Positions 40,949-49,862 of a DNA stretch of 64,000 bases are shown here, piece after piece (the first letter of the stretch is position 1; every line of letters begins with the position of its first letter). The stretch spans positions 620,001-684,000 of the forward strand of contig NZ_CP011058.1 of NCBI RefSeq assembly GCF_000961095.1. The letters are read 5' to 3'. Below the pieces are notes generated by a model, which saw only the letters and a program-made list of their open reading frames with translations, was not told the origin of the DNA and did not search any database. Both the position numbers and the translations under genes were made by a program. Source of the stretch: Paenibacillus beijingensis. Its GTDB lineage: Bacteria; Bacillota; Bacilli; Paenibacillales; Paenibacillaceae.

Positions 40949-41998
40949 CTATTTTAATAACCACTTATTGAATTGATCATATACGCTGTCATAATTTTCG
41001 GACCAATACTTCACATCCATAATGACAGTTTCATTCTTGCTTTGTTCACTTCGTCCCAACCGTTGTTTCAGATCCTCCGGCAGCAGCTCCAGAGCTTTCT
41101 TGTTGGAGGGCGCATAATCGATCAGCTTGGAGAATGCCGCTTGCTGTTCCGGCTCCGATGCATATGCGATGAACTTCATGGCTAAATCTTTATGGGGCGC
41201 GTTCTTGGGGACAACCCAGGATAGGAACACTTCGATGGCTTGGTTAAATTCATTGTCGATCTTAGAGCCTTGCGCTTTGGCAGCAGAAACGCGGCCATTC
41301 CAGACTGCAGCTGCTGTAAGCTCTTTTGTTGACAATAATTGCGGCGGCTGAGCTCCTGACTCCCACCATACTTTTACGTTTTTCTTTATTTTATCCAAAC
41401 TATTAAATGCCCGGGCGATATCAAGAGGATACAATTTATCGGGAGCTACACCATCGGCGAGAAGCGCCATCTCCAGCGTTCCTTCCGGTCCTTTCCACAG
41501 GCCGCGAGCGCCCGGAAATGCTGCTGTATCCCAAAACTCAGACCACGTTCGAGGATGATTACCGTCTTGATAAATGTCACTGTTGTAAGCAATGTTCCAG
41601 AAATAGGAGTAACGGGCGATGGAATAATCGCTAACCATGTACGGATAGATGTCTGTTCTATCAATAATGCTATAATCCAATTTCTCGAGCAGCCCTTCTT
41701 TTTCGAAACGCGGCACAAAGTGAGGAAAGACAGAAACAACATCCCATTCCACATTTCCGCTTTCTACCATCGCCTTTAATTTTCCTTCATCAGGGGGTGA
41801 AACAACTGTAATTTTCGCATTATATTCCTTTTCGAACGGTTCATAGAGCGCTTTTTTTGCCGCTTCAGAGGAAACTCCGCCAAAGTCGACAATCGTTAAC
41901 TGCTGCTCAGCGGAGGCTGAATCAGTTTTCGAGCCGCAAGCAGTCAAAGAAAATCCCAACATCATTGCCAGCAAAGCAATTCTCCATTTTCTAACCAT
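40949..41998 (-). CDS. Polyamine-type ABC substrate-binding lipoprotein (PotD-like)
   Basis: The 349-residue extracellular binding protein has a lipoprotein signal (RIALLAMMLGFSLTACGS). It has the PotD/PotF-like fold: LTIVDFGGVSSEAAKKALYEPFEKEYNAKI, VEWDVVSVFPHFVPRFEKEGLLEKLD and YSYFWNIAYNSD. A SWVVPKNAPHKDLAMKFIAYASEPE segment follows, typical of family SBP_bac_8. This group binds spermidine, putrescine and related amines or amino-acid derivatives. It starts 2 bp after the ATPase gene. Confidence 0.9.
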   Translation of the reverse strand: MVRKWRIALLAMMLGFSLTACGSKTDSASAEQQLTIVDFGGVSSEAAKKALYEPFEKEYNAKITVVSPPDEGKLKAMVESGNVEWDVVSVFPHFVPRFEKEGLLEKLDYSIIDRTDIYPYMVSDYSIARYSYFWNIAYNSDIYQDGNHPRTWSEFWDTAAFPGARGLWKGPEGTLEMALLADGVAPDKLYPLDIARAFNSLDKIKKNVKVWWESGAQPPQLLSTKELTAAAVWNGRVSAAKAQGSKIDNEFNQAIEVFLSWVVPKNAPHKDLAMKFIAYASEPEQQAAFSKLIDYAPSNKKALELLPEDLKQRLGRSEQSKNETVIMDVKYWSENYDSVYDQFNKWLLK

Positions 41999-41999
41999 T

Positions 42000-43115
42000 T
42001 CATTTCCTCCCTTGTGATGAGATTACTTGACGGGGGGCGAAAGGAATTACGGTGGAGTCCGCACTGTTCCAACCGAGACAAATTGGGCGGCCGATTTGTA
42101 ACTCTTCTGATAAGTGCGTTGGCAATTTGACCACCAGTTCTTCTCCGAATGAGGTTTTGGTTTTTACCTTTAAGGCATTTCCCACATAAATTTTTTCGCA
42201 TATGGTGACTTGAATCGTATTTTCATAATCGCTCGCTTTATGAACAAGATGAAGATTTTCAGGCCGCAAAGCGATATAGACTTTATTCTCTTTGATATCA
42301 GCCCGTTCTTCCGCATAGAATGACAAAGTTGAATCGCCGAATAATTGGATAATTAATTTGGTATGTTCAGTTGATACGACTTCACCGCCCAAAAGATTGA
42401 TTTCACCTATGAATTCCGCAACAAATTTATTGTCCGGTCGTTGATAAATTCCTTGCGGAGTAGAAACTTGCTCGATTCTTCCCTTATTCATCACACAGAC
42501 GCGATCGGACATCGTTAAAGCCTCTTCCTGGTCATGCGTCACGCTAATTGTTGTGATACCTACTTTTTCCTGTATGTGTTTGATTTCCAGCTGCATCATC
42601 TCCCGGAGATTTTTATCCAGAGCGCCTAAAGGCTCGTCCAATAATAAGAGCGGCGGGTTAAAAACAATTGCCCGTGCGAGAGCGACACGCTGCTGCTGTC
42701 CCCCGCTTAATTTATTCGGATAGCGGTCGCCATACTCACTGAGACGGACGAGATCCAGCATGTTTTTCACTTTTTCACGTATTTCTTTTTTCTCCATGTT
42801 CCGAATATGCAACGGATATGCGATGTTTTCGACTACCGTCATATGCGGGAAAAGGGCATAGTTTTGGAATAGCATACCGATATTGCGCTCATACGGCTTT
42901 TTATTCGTAATATTCCGTCTATTTAACGTGATAGAACCCTCGGTTGCTTCCTCGAAACCTGCTATCAGCTTGAGCAGAGTAGTCTTACCCGATCCCGATG
43001 GCCCCAGAATGGTTAAAAATTCACCTTTTTTCACCTCAAGATTCACATTGTCGACCGCTTTGACTTTTTTATACGATTTCATAACATCTTTAATGGCAAG
43101 ATGCGTTATGCTCAT
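42000..43115 (-). CDS. ABC transporter ATPase, PotA-like
   Basis: The 371-residue ATPase has Walker A GPSGSGKTT, signature LSGGQQQRVALARAI and Walker B LLLLDEPLGALD, then SVTHDQEEAL (H-loop). A C-terminal TOBE domain follows (IALRPENLHLVHKASDYENTIQVTICEKIYVGNALKVK). It is a typical PotA-type importer subunit. It sits between the SDR gene and the binding protein; the 71-bp gap upstream could carry a weak internal promoter but none was seen. Confidence 0.93.
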   Translation of the reverse strand: MSITHLAIKDVMKSYKKVKAVDNVNLEVKKGEFLTILGPSGSGKTTLLKLIAGFEEATEGSITLNRRNITNKKPYERNIGMLFQNYALFPHMTVVENIAYPLHIRNMEKKEIREKVKNMLDLVRLSEYGDRYPNKLSGGQQQRVALARAIVFNPPLLLLDEPLGALDKNLREMMQLEIKHIQEKVGITTISVTHDQEEALTMSDRVCVMNKGRIEQVSTPQGIYQRPDNKFVAEFIGEINLLGGEVVSTEHTKLIIQLFGDSTLSFYAEERADIKENKVYIALRPENLHLVHKASDYENTIQVTICEKIYVGNALKVKTKTSFGEELVVKLPTHLSEELQIGRPICLGWNSADSTVIPFAPRQVISSQGRK

Positions 43116-43186
43116 CCGGTGTTCATTCCTTTCTCATTTGATTGCAGTCTATTAACGCTTAAATATGGACATCTTGATAAGGCGGA

Positions 43187-43960
43187 TCATCCAAATGCCT
43201 CCAAACTTTCGGGAATCGTTTGTCCGCCATCTACAATAACGGTTTGTCCTGTTATAAACCCCGCTTCTTTCGAAGAAAGAAACAGAGCGGCGTGAGCAAT
43301 ATCTTCTACGCTTCCGAGCCTCTTGAGCGGAATGGAGGCAGCCATACCTTGCAAATATCCCTCGCCTAAATTGTCCAATCCCTCTGTCCTAATATTGCCC
43401 GGCATTACAGCATTGATTGTAATCTGGTATTTCGCCAATTCGAGTGCTGCGCTGCGCATGAATCCGAGCTGTGCGGCCTTGCTCGCCCCATAATGAGCCC
43501 AACCGGCATAACCGGTAACGGGTCCTGTAATGGAAGAAGTAACAATGATCCGTCCGAATTCGGCCTGCTTTAAATAGGGCAGACATGCTTGCAAGGTGAA
43601 CAAGGTGCCTTTCGCATTCGTATTCATGACGGCGTCCCATTCATTACCTGTCATCGTTTCAAGCGACGCATTAGGGAAAATGCCGGCATTGGCGCAAAGG
43701 ATGTCAATGCCTCCGAAAGCATCGGCCACATCAAAGGCCAAACGATTCATCGAAGACAAATCAGATACATCCCCTTGGAAAGCTTTAGCTTTTCCACCGC
43801 TATTTCTGATTTCTCCTGCACATTGTTCTGCATCTCTTTCACGACGTGCGACAACCGCCACGTACGCGCCTTGTTCAGCAAAACCTTTCGCAATTCCTTT
43901 TCCAATCCCTTTGCTTCCACCGGTTACGAGAACCGATTTTCCTTCTAACGATGACCACAT
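43187..43960 (-). CDS. Short-chain dehydrogenase/reductase (FabG-like)
   Basis: The 257-residue classical SDR has TGGSKGIGKGIA for cofactor binding, CANAGIFP, a catalytic Ser in ITSS-like IVTSSITGPV, and Tyr-Lys in HYGASKAAQLG. The C-terminal FITGQTVIVDGG is typical of the fold. The family works with NAD(P)H on alcohols or ketones. It follows the kinase gene by 15 bp in the catabolic operon. If the PLP enzyme and kinase release an aldehyde or semialdehyde, this SDR is the natural candidate to process it. Confidence 0.9.
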   Translation of the reverse strand: MWSSLEGKSVLVTGGSKGIGKGIAKGFAEQGAYVAVVARRERDAEQCAGEIRNSGGKAKAFQGDVSDLSSMNRLAFDVADAFGGIDILCANAGIFPNASLETMTGNEWDAVMNTNAKGTLFTLQACLPYLKQAEFGRIIVTSSITGPVTGYAGWAHYGASKAAQLGFMRSAALELAKYQITINAVMPGNIRTEGLDNLGEGYLQGMAASIPLKRLGSVEDIAHAALFLSSKEAGFITGQTVIVDGGQTIPESLEAFG

Positions 43961-43975
43961 GAAGCCTACCCCCTG

Positions 43976-44998
43976 TTAATTTAATCTCCTATCAAGCAAG
44001 TATTGCTCTGCTAGTTCCACGGTTTTATGCGTGAATTCCGCTCCAAGCTCCTGAGCTGTTTCACTATCGGAATGGCTTCCGACCCAGGCCACCAAAGTTA
44101 ATCTTCGAAGCATAATAAAGGTGGGAATCTCCTCTTTTTCTTCATCCGAGATTGTACGAACGGTTTCATACCCTTTCAACCAGGCTCGAATCAAATTCGG
44201 CACGCAATCTTTATGCTCCATAAAACTTAATGCGGAAGCGAGATCGTAGAGAAACCAGCTGAACCCGCAATCATCGAAATCAATAACTTTGATTTGTTCA
44301 TCTTCCACCAGCAAATTGGCAAGGCGCAAATCGGCGTGAACAAGACCGAATCGATCCGGAGTCTTCCCGAACCGGGAAAGTCTCTGGGATACATTCCCCG
44401 CTGCTTGTTTCAGCACCTCCACTCGTTCAGGGGTCATATCCAAGCCGTCCTGCCACCTTCCCCATTTGGGTTTGCTTCCCAACATTGTTTCGTAATCCCA
44501 AGTAGGACGGCTTAATTGGCCTGAATCTTTCCACATAGAAGTGTGATTGTGCAAATGTGCCGTTATCTCGCCCAGCTTTGCAAATTGAATTTCCAACCGA
44601 CTTTCGTTTTCTTCGTCTGGAGCCGAACCGGCTAAAAAGGTGAACATGACGCAATGATAAGGATCCTGTCCATCATGGCCGGCAGAAACAAGTTGGACCA
44701 ACTCCCCATTGCTGCCTGTTATCGGTTCAGGAACAACGATCGAGGAGTGGCTTCGGATTGCTTCCATCCAGATCAGCTCCGCTTCCAACTCTTCCTTAAT
44801 GTGATAGCCCGGTCGATTAATCCTTAATATAGCGCGGTCACCGGTCTCCGTATCTTCGATGAGGTATGTCGCATTCTCTGAATAATTCAACAATCGGATT
44901 GTTGAACGGGAAGAGACAGGATACAGAAGCATCGCTCGCTGCGCAATCTGGTTTAAAAAGTCCAAAGGATCACTTATTACCTGATTAGTAATCTTCAT
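43976..44998 (-). CDS. APH-fold small-molecule kinase (hydroxylysine kinase-like)
   Basis: This 340-residue phosphotransferase has the aminoglycoside-kinase/choline-kinase fold. NYSENATYLIEDTETGDRAILRI forms the P-loop lobe, LVHADLRLANLLVED is the catalytic (Brenner) loop and KVIDFDDCGFSWFLYDLASAL holds the metal-binding Asp. The form HADLRLANLL ... DFDDCGF is seen in kinases that pair with, or are fused to, class III PLP enzymes, including the hydroxylysine kinase group. It is directly downstream of such a PLP enzyme gene. Antibiotic resistance is unlikely given this context. The ATG at 44998 has GAGGTG upstream. Confidence 0.85.
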   Translation of the reverse strand: MKITNQVISDPLDFLNQIAQRAMLLYPVSSRSTIRLLNYSENATYLIEDTETGDRAILRINRPGYHIKEELEAELIWMEAIRSHSSIVVPEPITGSNGELVQLVSAGHDGQDPYHCVMFTFLAGSAPDEENESRLEIQFAKLGEITAHLHNHTSMWKDSGQLSRPTWDYETMLGSKPKWGRWQDGLDMTPERVEVLKQAAGNVSQRLSRFGKTPDRFGLVHADLRLANLLVEDEQIKVIDFDDCGFSWFLYDLASALSFMEHKDCVPNLIRAWLKGYETVRTISDEEKEEIPTFIMLRRLTLVAWVGSHSDSETAQELGAEFTHKTVELAEQYLLDRRLN

Positions 44999-45053
44999 AA
45001 CGCACCTCGATTCAGTCATATTAATCCTTGCCGTTTGTAGAGCGGGCATGCAT

Positions 45054-46313
45054 TTATATCATGATTGTTGAAGCCTGGGCGATACTTGTTTCTACCCGGG
45101 ACAGCAATTCGTCGCAATACGACTTGTCGCAGAGAAGACCGGGCTTAAACTGCAAGACACGCGGATCAAGCATGGAGTAAATGGCCCATACGCCGTTTTC
45201 GTACAAGGAGCGCATGACATGCTTGGCTCCTTCCGGATGGCCGAAAACCAGACCCATCACAACACCCAGCTGACGGATATCCACGAAAAAATCGGGGTAC
45301 TGACGCCGGATCGTTTCCAGACCCTCCCGCAGGTAACCGGCAACGAAATTCACGTTTTGCCGGACTTCTTCCCTCTGTGTAATTTCCATTACTTTCATTG
45401 CAACAATACATCCCAGCTCAGACCCGCCAAATGTCGACATATGGGCAAACCCGTCCTCATGCATCCACTGGCCGGCCTGCTCGCTGACCAACGTGGCGGC
45501 AATCGGATAAATGCCTCCGCCGAATCCTTTGGATGTCACGAGAATATCCGGTTTAACGTCATAATGTTCGATGCCCCACAATTTGCCGGTGCGCAGCAAA
45601 CCGGTTTGTACTTCGTCGGCAATATAAAGTGTCCCATACTGTTCGCACATGCTTTTTACCGAAGACAAATAAGTTGCTTCCGGCATTGGAAAACCATAAG
45701 TCGCCGGTACGGTTTCCACAATGACGCATGCGGTATCTCCTTTCGATAATGCGGATTTCATCGCCTCCAGATCGTTAAATGGAACTTGAACAAACTCATT
45801 CGGATCCCCGTCACTTAGAAAAGGAAGGGAGTAACGAGGGTTGCCCAGAGAAACTGCCAAGCCAGTGTGACCATGGTATCCATTTTGAATGGAAATGATC
45901 TTTTTCCGTTTCGTCGCGTACCTGGCGCATTTTAGGGCAATATCAATTGCCTCACTACCGCCGCTTGAAAAAATGGAATACTTCAACGTGTCTGGAGCTG
46001 CTTTAGCCATAATCTCCGCTAGTTGGGCACGTGCAACGGACGGAAAGTGATGGTTGCCCATATCAAATTCCTTCATTCCTTCCTGTAATGCTTCGATGAT
46101 TTCCGGATTTCGATGCCCGAGGTTATAAGTGCCTCCATTCAGGTGTACATCCATTAACTTTTTGCCGCTCAAATCGTAAAAGTAATACCCCTCACGCTTC
46201 CCCATCACCAGATCTACGCCATCTGTTTGCCACTGCTTTGTTTTACCTGGATTCCACCATTGGATTGATTTCGCAAGCGCTGTTTCTTTGGTTATCTCGT
46301 TGACGGTAAACAT
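45054..46313 (-). CDS. Class III PLP-dependent aminotransferase or phospho-lyase
   Basis: The 419-residue fold-type I enzyme shows SSGGSEAIDIALKCARYAT, NGYHGHTGLAVS, the PLP-Asp in LYIADEVQTGLLRTGK and the Schiff-base Lys in ILVTSKGFGGGIYP. It is close to the glutamate semialdehyde/acetylornithine class. The same class includes the ethanolamine-phosphate and phosphohydroxylysine phospho-lyases, which act with an APH-fold kinase like the next gene. It is the first gene of the seven-gene operon, divergent from the LysR regulator. Whether it is a transaminase or a phospho-lyase cannot be decided from motifs alone. Confidence 0.88.
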   Translation of the reverse strand: MFTVNEITKETALAKSIQWWNPGKTKQWQTDGVDLVMGKREGYYFYDLSGKKLMDVHLNGGTYNLGHRNPEIIEALQEGMKEFDMGNHHFPSVARAQLAEIMAKAAPDTLKYSIFSSGGSEAIDIALKCARYATKRKKIISIQNGYHGHTGLAVSLGNPRYSLPFLSDGDPNEFVQVPFNDLEAMKSALSKGDTACVIVETVPATYGFPMPEATYLSSVKSMCEQYGTLYIADEVQTGLLRTGKLWGIEHYDVKPDILVTSKGFGGGIYPIAATLVSEQAGQWMHEDGFAHMSTFGGSELGCIVAMKVMEITQREEVRQNVNFVAGYLREGLETIRRQYPDFFVDIRQLGVVMGLVFGHPEGAKHVMRSLYENGVWAIYSMLDPRVLQFKPGLLCDKSYCDELLSRVETSIAQASTIMI

Positions 46314-46408
46314 ATTCCAATCCCCACCTATCTGTTATTAACATGCGATTTAGCTAACTTTTCCCGAGAGGAAATCTGACTCACATCTTTCATTTGAGCG
46401 GTAATTTT

Positions 46409-46465
46409 ATTATAAGGAGTTGACAATATTATTAAAATTAAATAAAAATGATTAATATAATCATT
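46409..46465 (-). promoter_or_regulatory. LysR operator and promoter of the catabolic operon
   Basis: A palindrome AATGATTA-ATA-TAATCATT lies at 46447-46465. On the minus strand the TATAAT at 46414-46409 lies 33 bp past its 17-bp core and is preceded by a poor -35, which suggests activation. On the plus strand TTGACA (46420-46425) and TAAAAA (46443-46448) form the likely lysR promoter, with the palindrome over its start point, which suggests autorepression. The module is repeated upstream of the tautomerase gene. Confidence 0.7.
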
Positions 46466-46472
46466 AATAGAG

Positions 46473-47378
46473 ATGGTGATTGCTTTGGATTTACGACAGT
46501 TGACCATTTTTCGAGCGGTAGCTACAATGCTGAGTTTTACTAAGGCGGCTGTTAGCTTAAACTATGTCCAGTCGAATGTCACAACTCAGATTCAAGCGCT
46601 GGAGAATAATTTAGGTGTCCCATTGTTCGACCGATTAGGAGGAAAACAAGTCGTCCTGACGGATGCAGGTCGCCAATTATTGCAATACGCAGAGCAATTG
46701 CTGGATCTTGCAGAAGAAGCCCAGGCCGCTGTTTCATTGGGAGAAGAACCGCAAGGAACATTGAGAATTGGGGCAGCGGAATCACTCTGTATCTATCGCC
46801 TTCCATCGCTCCTACGTTCATTTCGAACGAGGTACCCGCGTGTTAAAATTGTTTTTCGTCCAAGTCCAGTAGCAGAGCTTAGGAATCTCGTTCATTCCGG
46901 GAGTATTGATGTGGCTTTTGTTTTTGAGGAGCTTGACCGCGAGGGAGGTCCCGGCGATGAAATACTCGCAATTGAACCCGTTTGGGTTGTCGCTGCACCG
47001 GACCATCCCCTCGTTGGAAATGAGGTCGTTGTTCCATCCGATTTTACTGGGGTCGACTTGCTTTTGACAGAATCAGGCTGCTGTTATCGCGGTCACTTCG
47101 AGAGAATATTGAGCCGCGCAAATGTCTATCCAAAAACAATTCTCGAATTTAATAGTATCGAGGCCGTCAAACAATGTGTGATCTCTGGGCTGGGAGTAAC
47201 GCTTTTATCATCCGTTTCCGTATCCTCTGAAATAACGAGTGGTCAACTGGTCAAGCTACCTTGGGAAGGCCCTGATCTTTCAGTTGTTACGCATCTGGTA
47301 TGGCACAAAGACAAATGGCTTTCCCCTTCTCTTGCTGCCTTCTTAACCCATGCGCGTGAAATGTTAACCATTAAATGA
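46473..47378 (+). CDS. LysR-family transcriptional regulator
   Basis: The protein has about 300 residues. The N-terminal winged HTH reads LDLRQLTIFRAVATMLSFTKAAVSLNYVQSNVTTQIQALENNLGVPLFDRL. A periplasmic-binding-like effector domain follows (TLRIGAAESLCIYRLPSLLRSFRTRYPRVKI ... NSIEAVKQCVISGLGVTLLSSVSV). It is divergent from the aminotransferase operon, the classic LysR arrangement. The start may be the ATG at 46473 or the TTG at 46485, which sits behind GGTGAT and gives the usual LDLRQL start. Its likely binding site lies right in front of it and again at 38572. Confidence 0.93.
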   Translation: MVIALDLRQLTIFRAVATMLSFTKAAVSLNYVQSNVTTQIQALENNLGVPLFDRLGGKQVVLTDAGRQLLQYAEQLLDLAEEAQAAVSLGEEPQGTLRIGAAESLCIYRLPSLLRSFRTRYPRVKIVFRPSPVAELRNLVHSGSIDVAFVFEELDREGGPGDEILAIEPVWVVAAPDHPLVGNEVVVPSDFTGVDLLLTESGCCYRGHFERILSRANVYPKTILEFNSIEAVKQCVISGLGVTLLSSVSVSSEITSGQLVKLPWEGPDLSVVTHLVWHKDKWLSPSLAAFLTHAREMLTIK

Positions 47379-47420
47379 CAATGCGATCAATAATGAAGTA
47401 CTTGGACAATCGAGAGAAAA

Positions 47421-47474
47421 TCAAAAAAGACTGGAGAAAGATTCGGAGGAAGATCCGACCGTTCTCCAGTCTTT
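47421..47474 (-). terminator. Terminator after the first repeat-protein gene
   Basis: AAAGACTGGAGAA pairs with TTCTCCAGTCTTT around an inner TCGGA/TCCGA stem, with six T residues on the minus strand. The block around it is similar to that at 50388-50498. Confidence 0.8.
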
Positions 47475-47580
47475 AGTGTGTCAGGAAAATAATTATTATT
47501 CCTTGACACTTAAGGTGGTGGATGGGAGTTATAAGATCAATTGAGGCCAAGAAGGCCGTAAACGAGGGGGCAATATCGTT

Positions 47581-48792
47581 TTACCCCGTATACGTGATTT
47601 GAAAGCTGCTATTTCCATAATTTTCGGTAACAACCCATCCTTCGGGGATCGGTGAATTCGCTATGATATCCATCGTGTCTCCATAACTGGCTCCAACCGT
47701 ATACGTGATTCGATAGCCGCCATTTCCATCCGCATAGGTAAGAACCCATCCTGCAGGGATCGGTGAATTCGCTATGATATCCATCGTGTCTCTATAACTG
47801 GCTCCACCCGTATACATGATTCGATAGCCGCCATTTCCATTTGCATAGATGAGAACCCATCCTGCGGGGATCGGTGAATTCGCTATGATATCTATCGTGT
47901 CTCTATAACCGGCTCCAACCGTATACATGATTCGATAGCCGCCACTTCCATTTGCATAGGTAAGAATCCATCCTTCGGGGATCGGTGAATTCGCTATGAT
48001 ATCTATCGTGTCTCTATAACCGGCTCCAACCGTATACATGATTCGATAGCCGCCATTTCCATTTGCATAGGTAAGAACCCATCCTGCGGGGATCGTTGAA
48101 TTAGCAATGATATCTATCGTGTCTCTATAACTGGCTCCACCCGTATACGTGATTACATAGGTGTCATTATAACTATTATAATAGATACGAACCCATCCTG
48201 CAGGGACCGGTGATTCACTCACGATCGTCATCGTTTCTCTATAACTGGCTTCTCCAACCATATACGTGATTCGATAGCTATTTCCATAATCAGTAGTAGT
48301 CACCCATCCTGCGGGGATCGGTGAATTAGCCAGGATATCTATCGTGTCTCTATAACCGGCCCCAACCGTATACATGATTCGATAGCCGCCATTTCCATAA
48401 GCATCGGTAAGAACCCATCCTTCGGGGATCTCTGAATTAGCCAGGATATCTATCGTAGATCTATAACTGGCTCCACCCGTATACGTGATTTCATAGCCGT
48501 CATTTATTCCATTAGCATAGGTAAGAACCCATCCTGCGGGGATCGGTGAATTAGCCTCGATATTAAACGTGTCTCTATAACTGGCTCCAACCGTATATGT
48601 GAGTCTATAGATGATTCCATCATAATAAGTAATTACCCATCCTTCGGGGATATTTGTACCTGAGGTGACTGTTACAGTGGTCCCATAGGTGGGGTCCGTT
48701 GGAATAGCGTCTGCGGACACCCGAGCAGGAAGCGCTAACAACATGGAAAAGAATAATACACACAGTGCTGAAACGATGCTTTTCTTTTTCAC
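47581..48792 (-). CDS. Secreted protein made of ten about 37-residue repeats
   Basis: The 403-residue protein has a signal peptide (IVSALCVLFFSMLLALPARVSADA) and then ten tandem repeats. A typical unit is IIANSPIPAGWVLTYANG, then NGGYRIMYTVGAGYRDTID. Each carries S-P-I-P-x-G-W, a variable Tyr/Asn/Gly turn and a [FY]-x-I-x-Y-T-[VG]-G-A-x-Y-x-D-T strand. There is no membrane anchor, LPxTG motif or enzyme domain. I do not recognise the repeat. Regular beta-strands with conserved Trp suggest a stacked beta structure, possibly an adhesin, matrix or coat protein. The GTG at 48792 fits the GGAGG; a TTG two codons earlier is too close to it. A paralogue follows at 49101. Confidence 0.8.
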   Translation of the reverse strand: MKKKSIVSALCVLFFSMLLALPARVSADAIPTDPTYGTTVTVTSGTNIPEGWVITYYDGIIYRLTYTVGASYRDTFNIEANSPIPAGWVLTYANGINDGYEITYTGGASYRSTIDILANSEIPEGWVLTDAYGNGGYRIMYTVGAGYRDTIDILANSPIPAGWVTTTDYGNSYRITYMVGEASYRETMTIVSESPVPAGWVRIYYNSYNDTYVITYTGGASYRDTIDIIANSTIPAGWVLTYANGNGGYRIMYTVGAGYRDTIDIIANSPIPEGWILTYANGSGGYRIMYTVGAGYRDTIDIIANSPIPAGWVLIYANGNGGYRIMYTGGASYRDTMDIIANSPIPAGWVLTYADGNGGYRITYTVGASYGDTMDIIANSPIPEGWVVTENYGNSSFQITYTG

Positions 48793-48981
48793 AATCAAAC
48801 CTCCAATAACCTATTATTTTAATTATGAGCCGTATTAAAAATACCATTAAAATTCATTTTTGTTAATATTTTTAACATTTTTAGTGCTATTGATCTACAT
48901 CGTAAGGAGGTAGGACATACATCGGGGTAAAAAGAAATAGCAGTCGGCCTATATCAAGGATTCTCTCCCCCTGGTGAGCAG

Positions 48982-49019
48982 AAAAAAAGCCGGATGAATC
49001 ACGATCATCCGGCAGCTTT
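48982..49019 (-). terminator. Terminator after the second repeat-protein gene
   Basis: AAAGCCGGATGA pairs with TCATCCGGCAGCTTT (one bulge), with seven T residues on the minus strand. The remainder of 48793-49100 holds the 5' region of the first gene and no further gene. Confidence 0.8.
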
Positions 49020-49100
49020 AATATCAGTCATTTATTTAAATAAATAGCGGCTGCTGCGGCCAAGGAGGCTGCTTGCCGATGGGACATGCAAAATATCGTT

Positions 49101-49862
49101 TTACCCAATATACGTGATTCTGTGGCTGAGCCATCCAAGAAAGGTAATAATCCATCCTTCGGGGAGCGGTGATTCCCTCGTGATCGATATCGTGTCTCCG
49201 TAACTGGCTCCAACCGTATAAGTGAGTTCATAGCGGTTATGATAACTATCATATCCGGTCTTAGCCCATCCTTCAGGGACCGGTGATTCAGCCACGATCG
49301 ATATCGTGTCTAGATACTCGGCTCCAACCGTATAAGTGAGTTCATAGGTGTTACCATAACTATAATAGCCGGTGCGAACCCATCCTGTTGGGAGCGGTGA
49401 TTCAGGCAAGACCCCCGATACCATGTCATTATAATCAGCTCCACCTACATAAGTGATTTCATAATTGTGAGACCACGAATCATAACCGGTATAAACCCAT
49501 TCTGCGGGGACCCTTGATTCAGTCGCGATCCATTCCGTGTCTCCAAAACTAGCTCCACCCACATAAACGGCATCCCACTTGTAATGATAGCTATCATAAT
49601 TGACAAGAACCCAATCTGCGGGAAGCGGTGATTCCGTGAGGATCGATATCCTGTCTCCATAACTAGCTCCACCCACATACATCATTGTAAAGTTGCCGGT
49701 AAGAACCCATCCTGGGGGAATGGGATCATATAGGCCGACTGTTACAGTTTCCCCATAGTAAGGGTCCGTTGGAATAGCGTCTGCGGACACCTGAGCAGGA
49801 AGAGCTAGTAACATAGAAATCAGTAATACAAACAGTGCTGAAACGATGCTTTTCTTTTTCAC
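49101..49862 (-). CDS. Secreted repeat protein, paralogue with six units
   Basis: The 253-residue product has a nearly identical signal peptide (IVSALFVLLISMLLALPAQVSADAIPTDP) and six units of the same repeat family. A typical unit is SIVAESPVPEGWAKTGYDSY, then HNRYELTYTVGASYGDT. The units are more diverged from one another than in the first gene, while the 5' flank (about 75 bp), the signal peptide and the 3' flank stay alike. This is a tandem gene duplication with repeat homogenisation in one copy. The GTG at 49862 follows GGAGG. The function is unknown; secretion is clear. Confidence 0.8.
   Translation of the reverse strand: MKKKSIVSALFVLLISMLLALPAQVSADAIPTDPYYGETVTVGLYDPIPPGWVLTGNFTMMYVGGASYGDRISILTESPLPADWVLVNYDSYHYKWDAVYVGGASFGDTEWIATESRVPAEWVYTGYDSWSHNYEITYVGGADYNDMVSGVLPESPLPTGWVRTGYYSYGNTYELTYTVGAEYLDTISIVAESPVPEGWAKTGYDSYHNRYELTYTVGASYGDTISITRESPLPEGWIITFLGWLSHRITYIG

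Noticed and set aside
43976..44998. Aminoglycoside resistance gene
   Set aside because: The fold is shared, but the operon context and the DFDDCGF signature point to a metabolic kinase.
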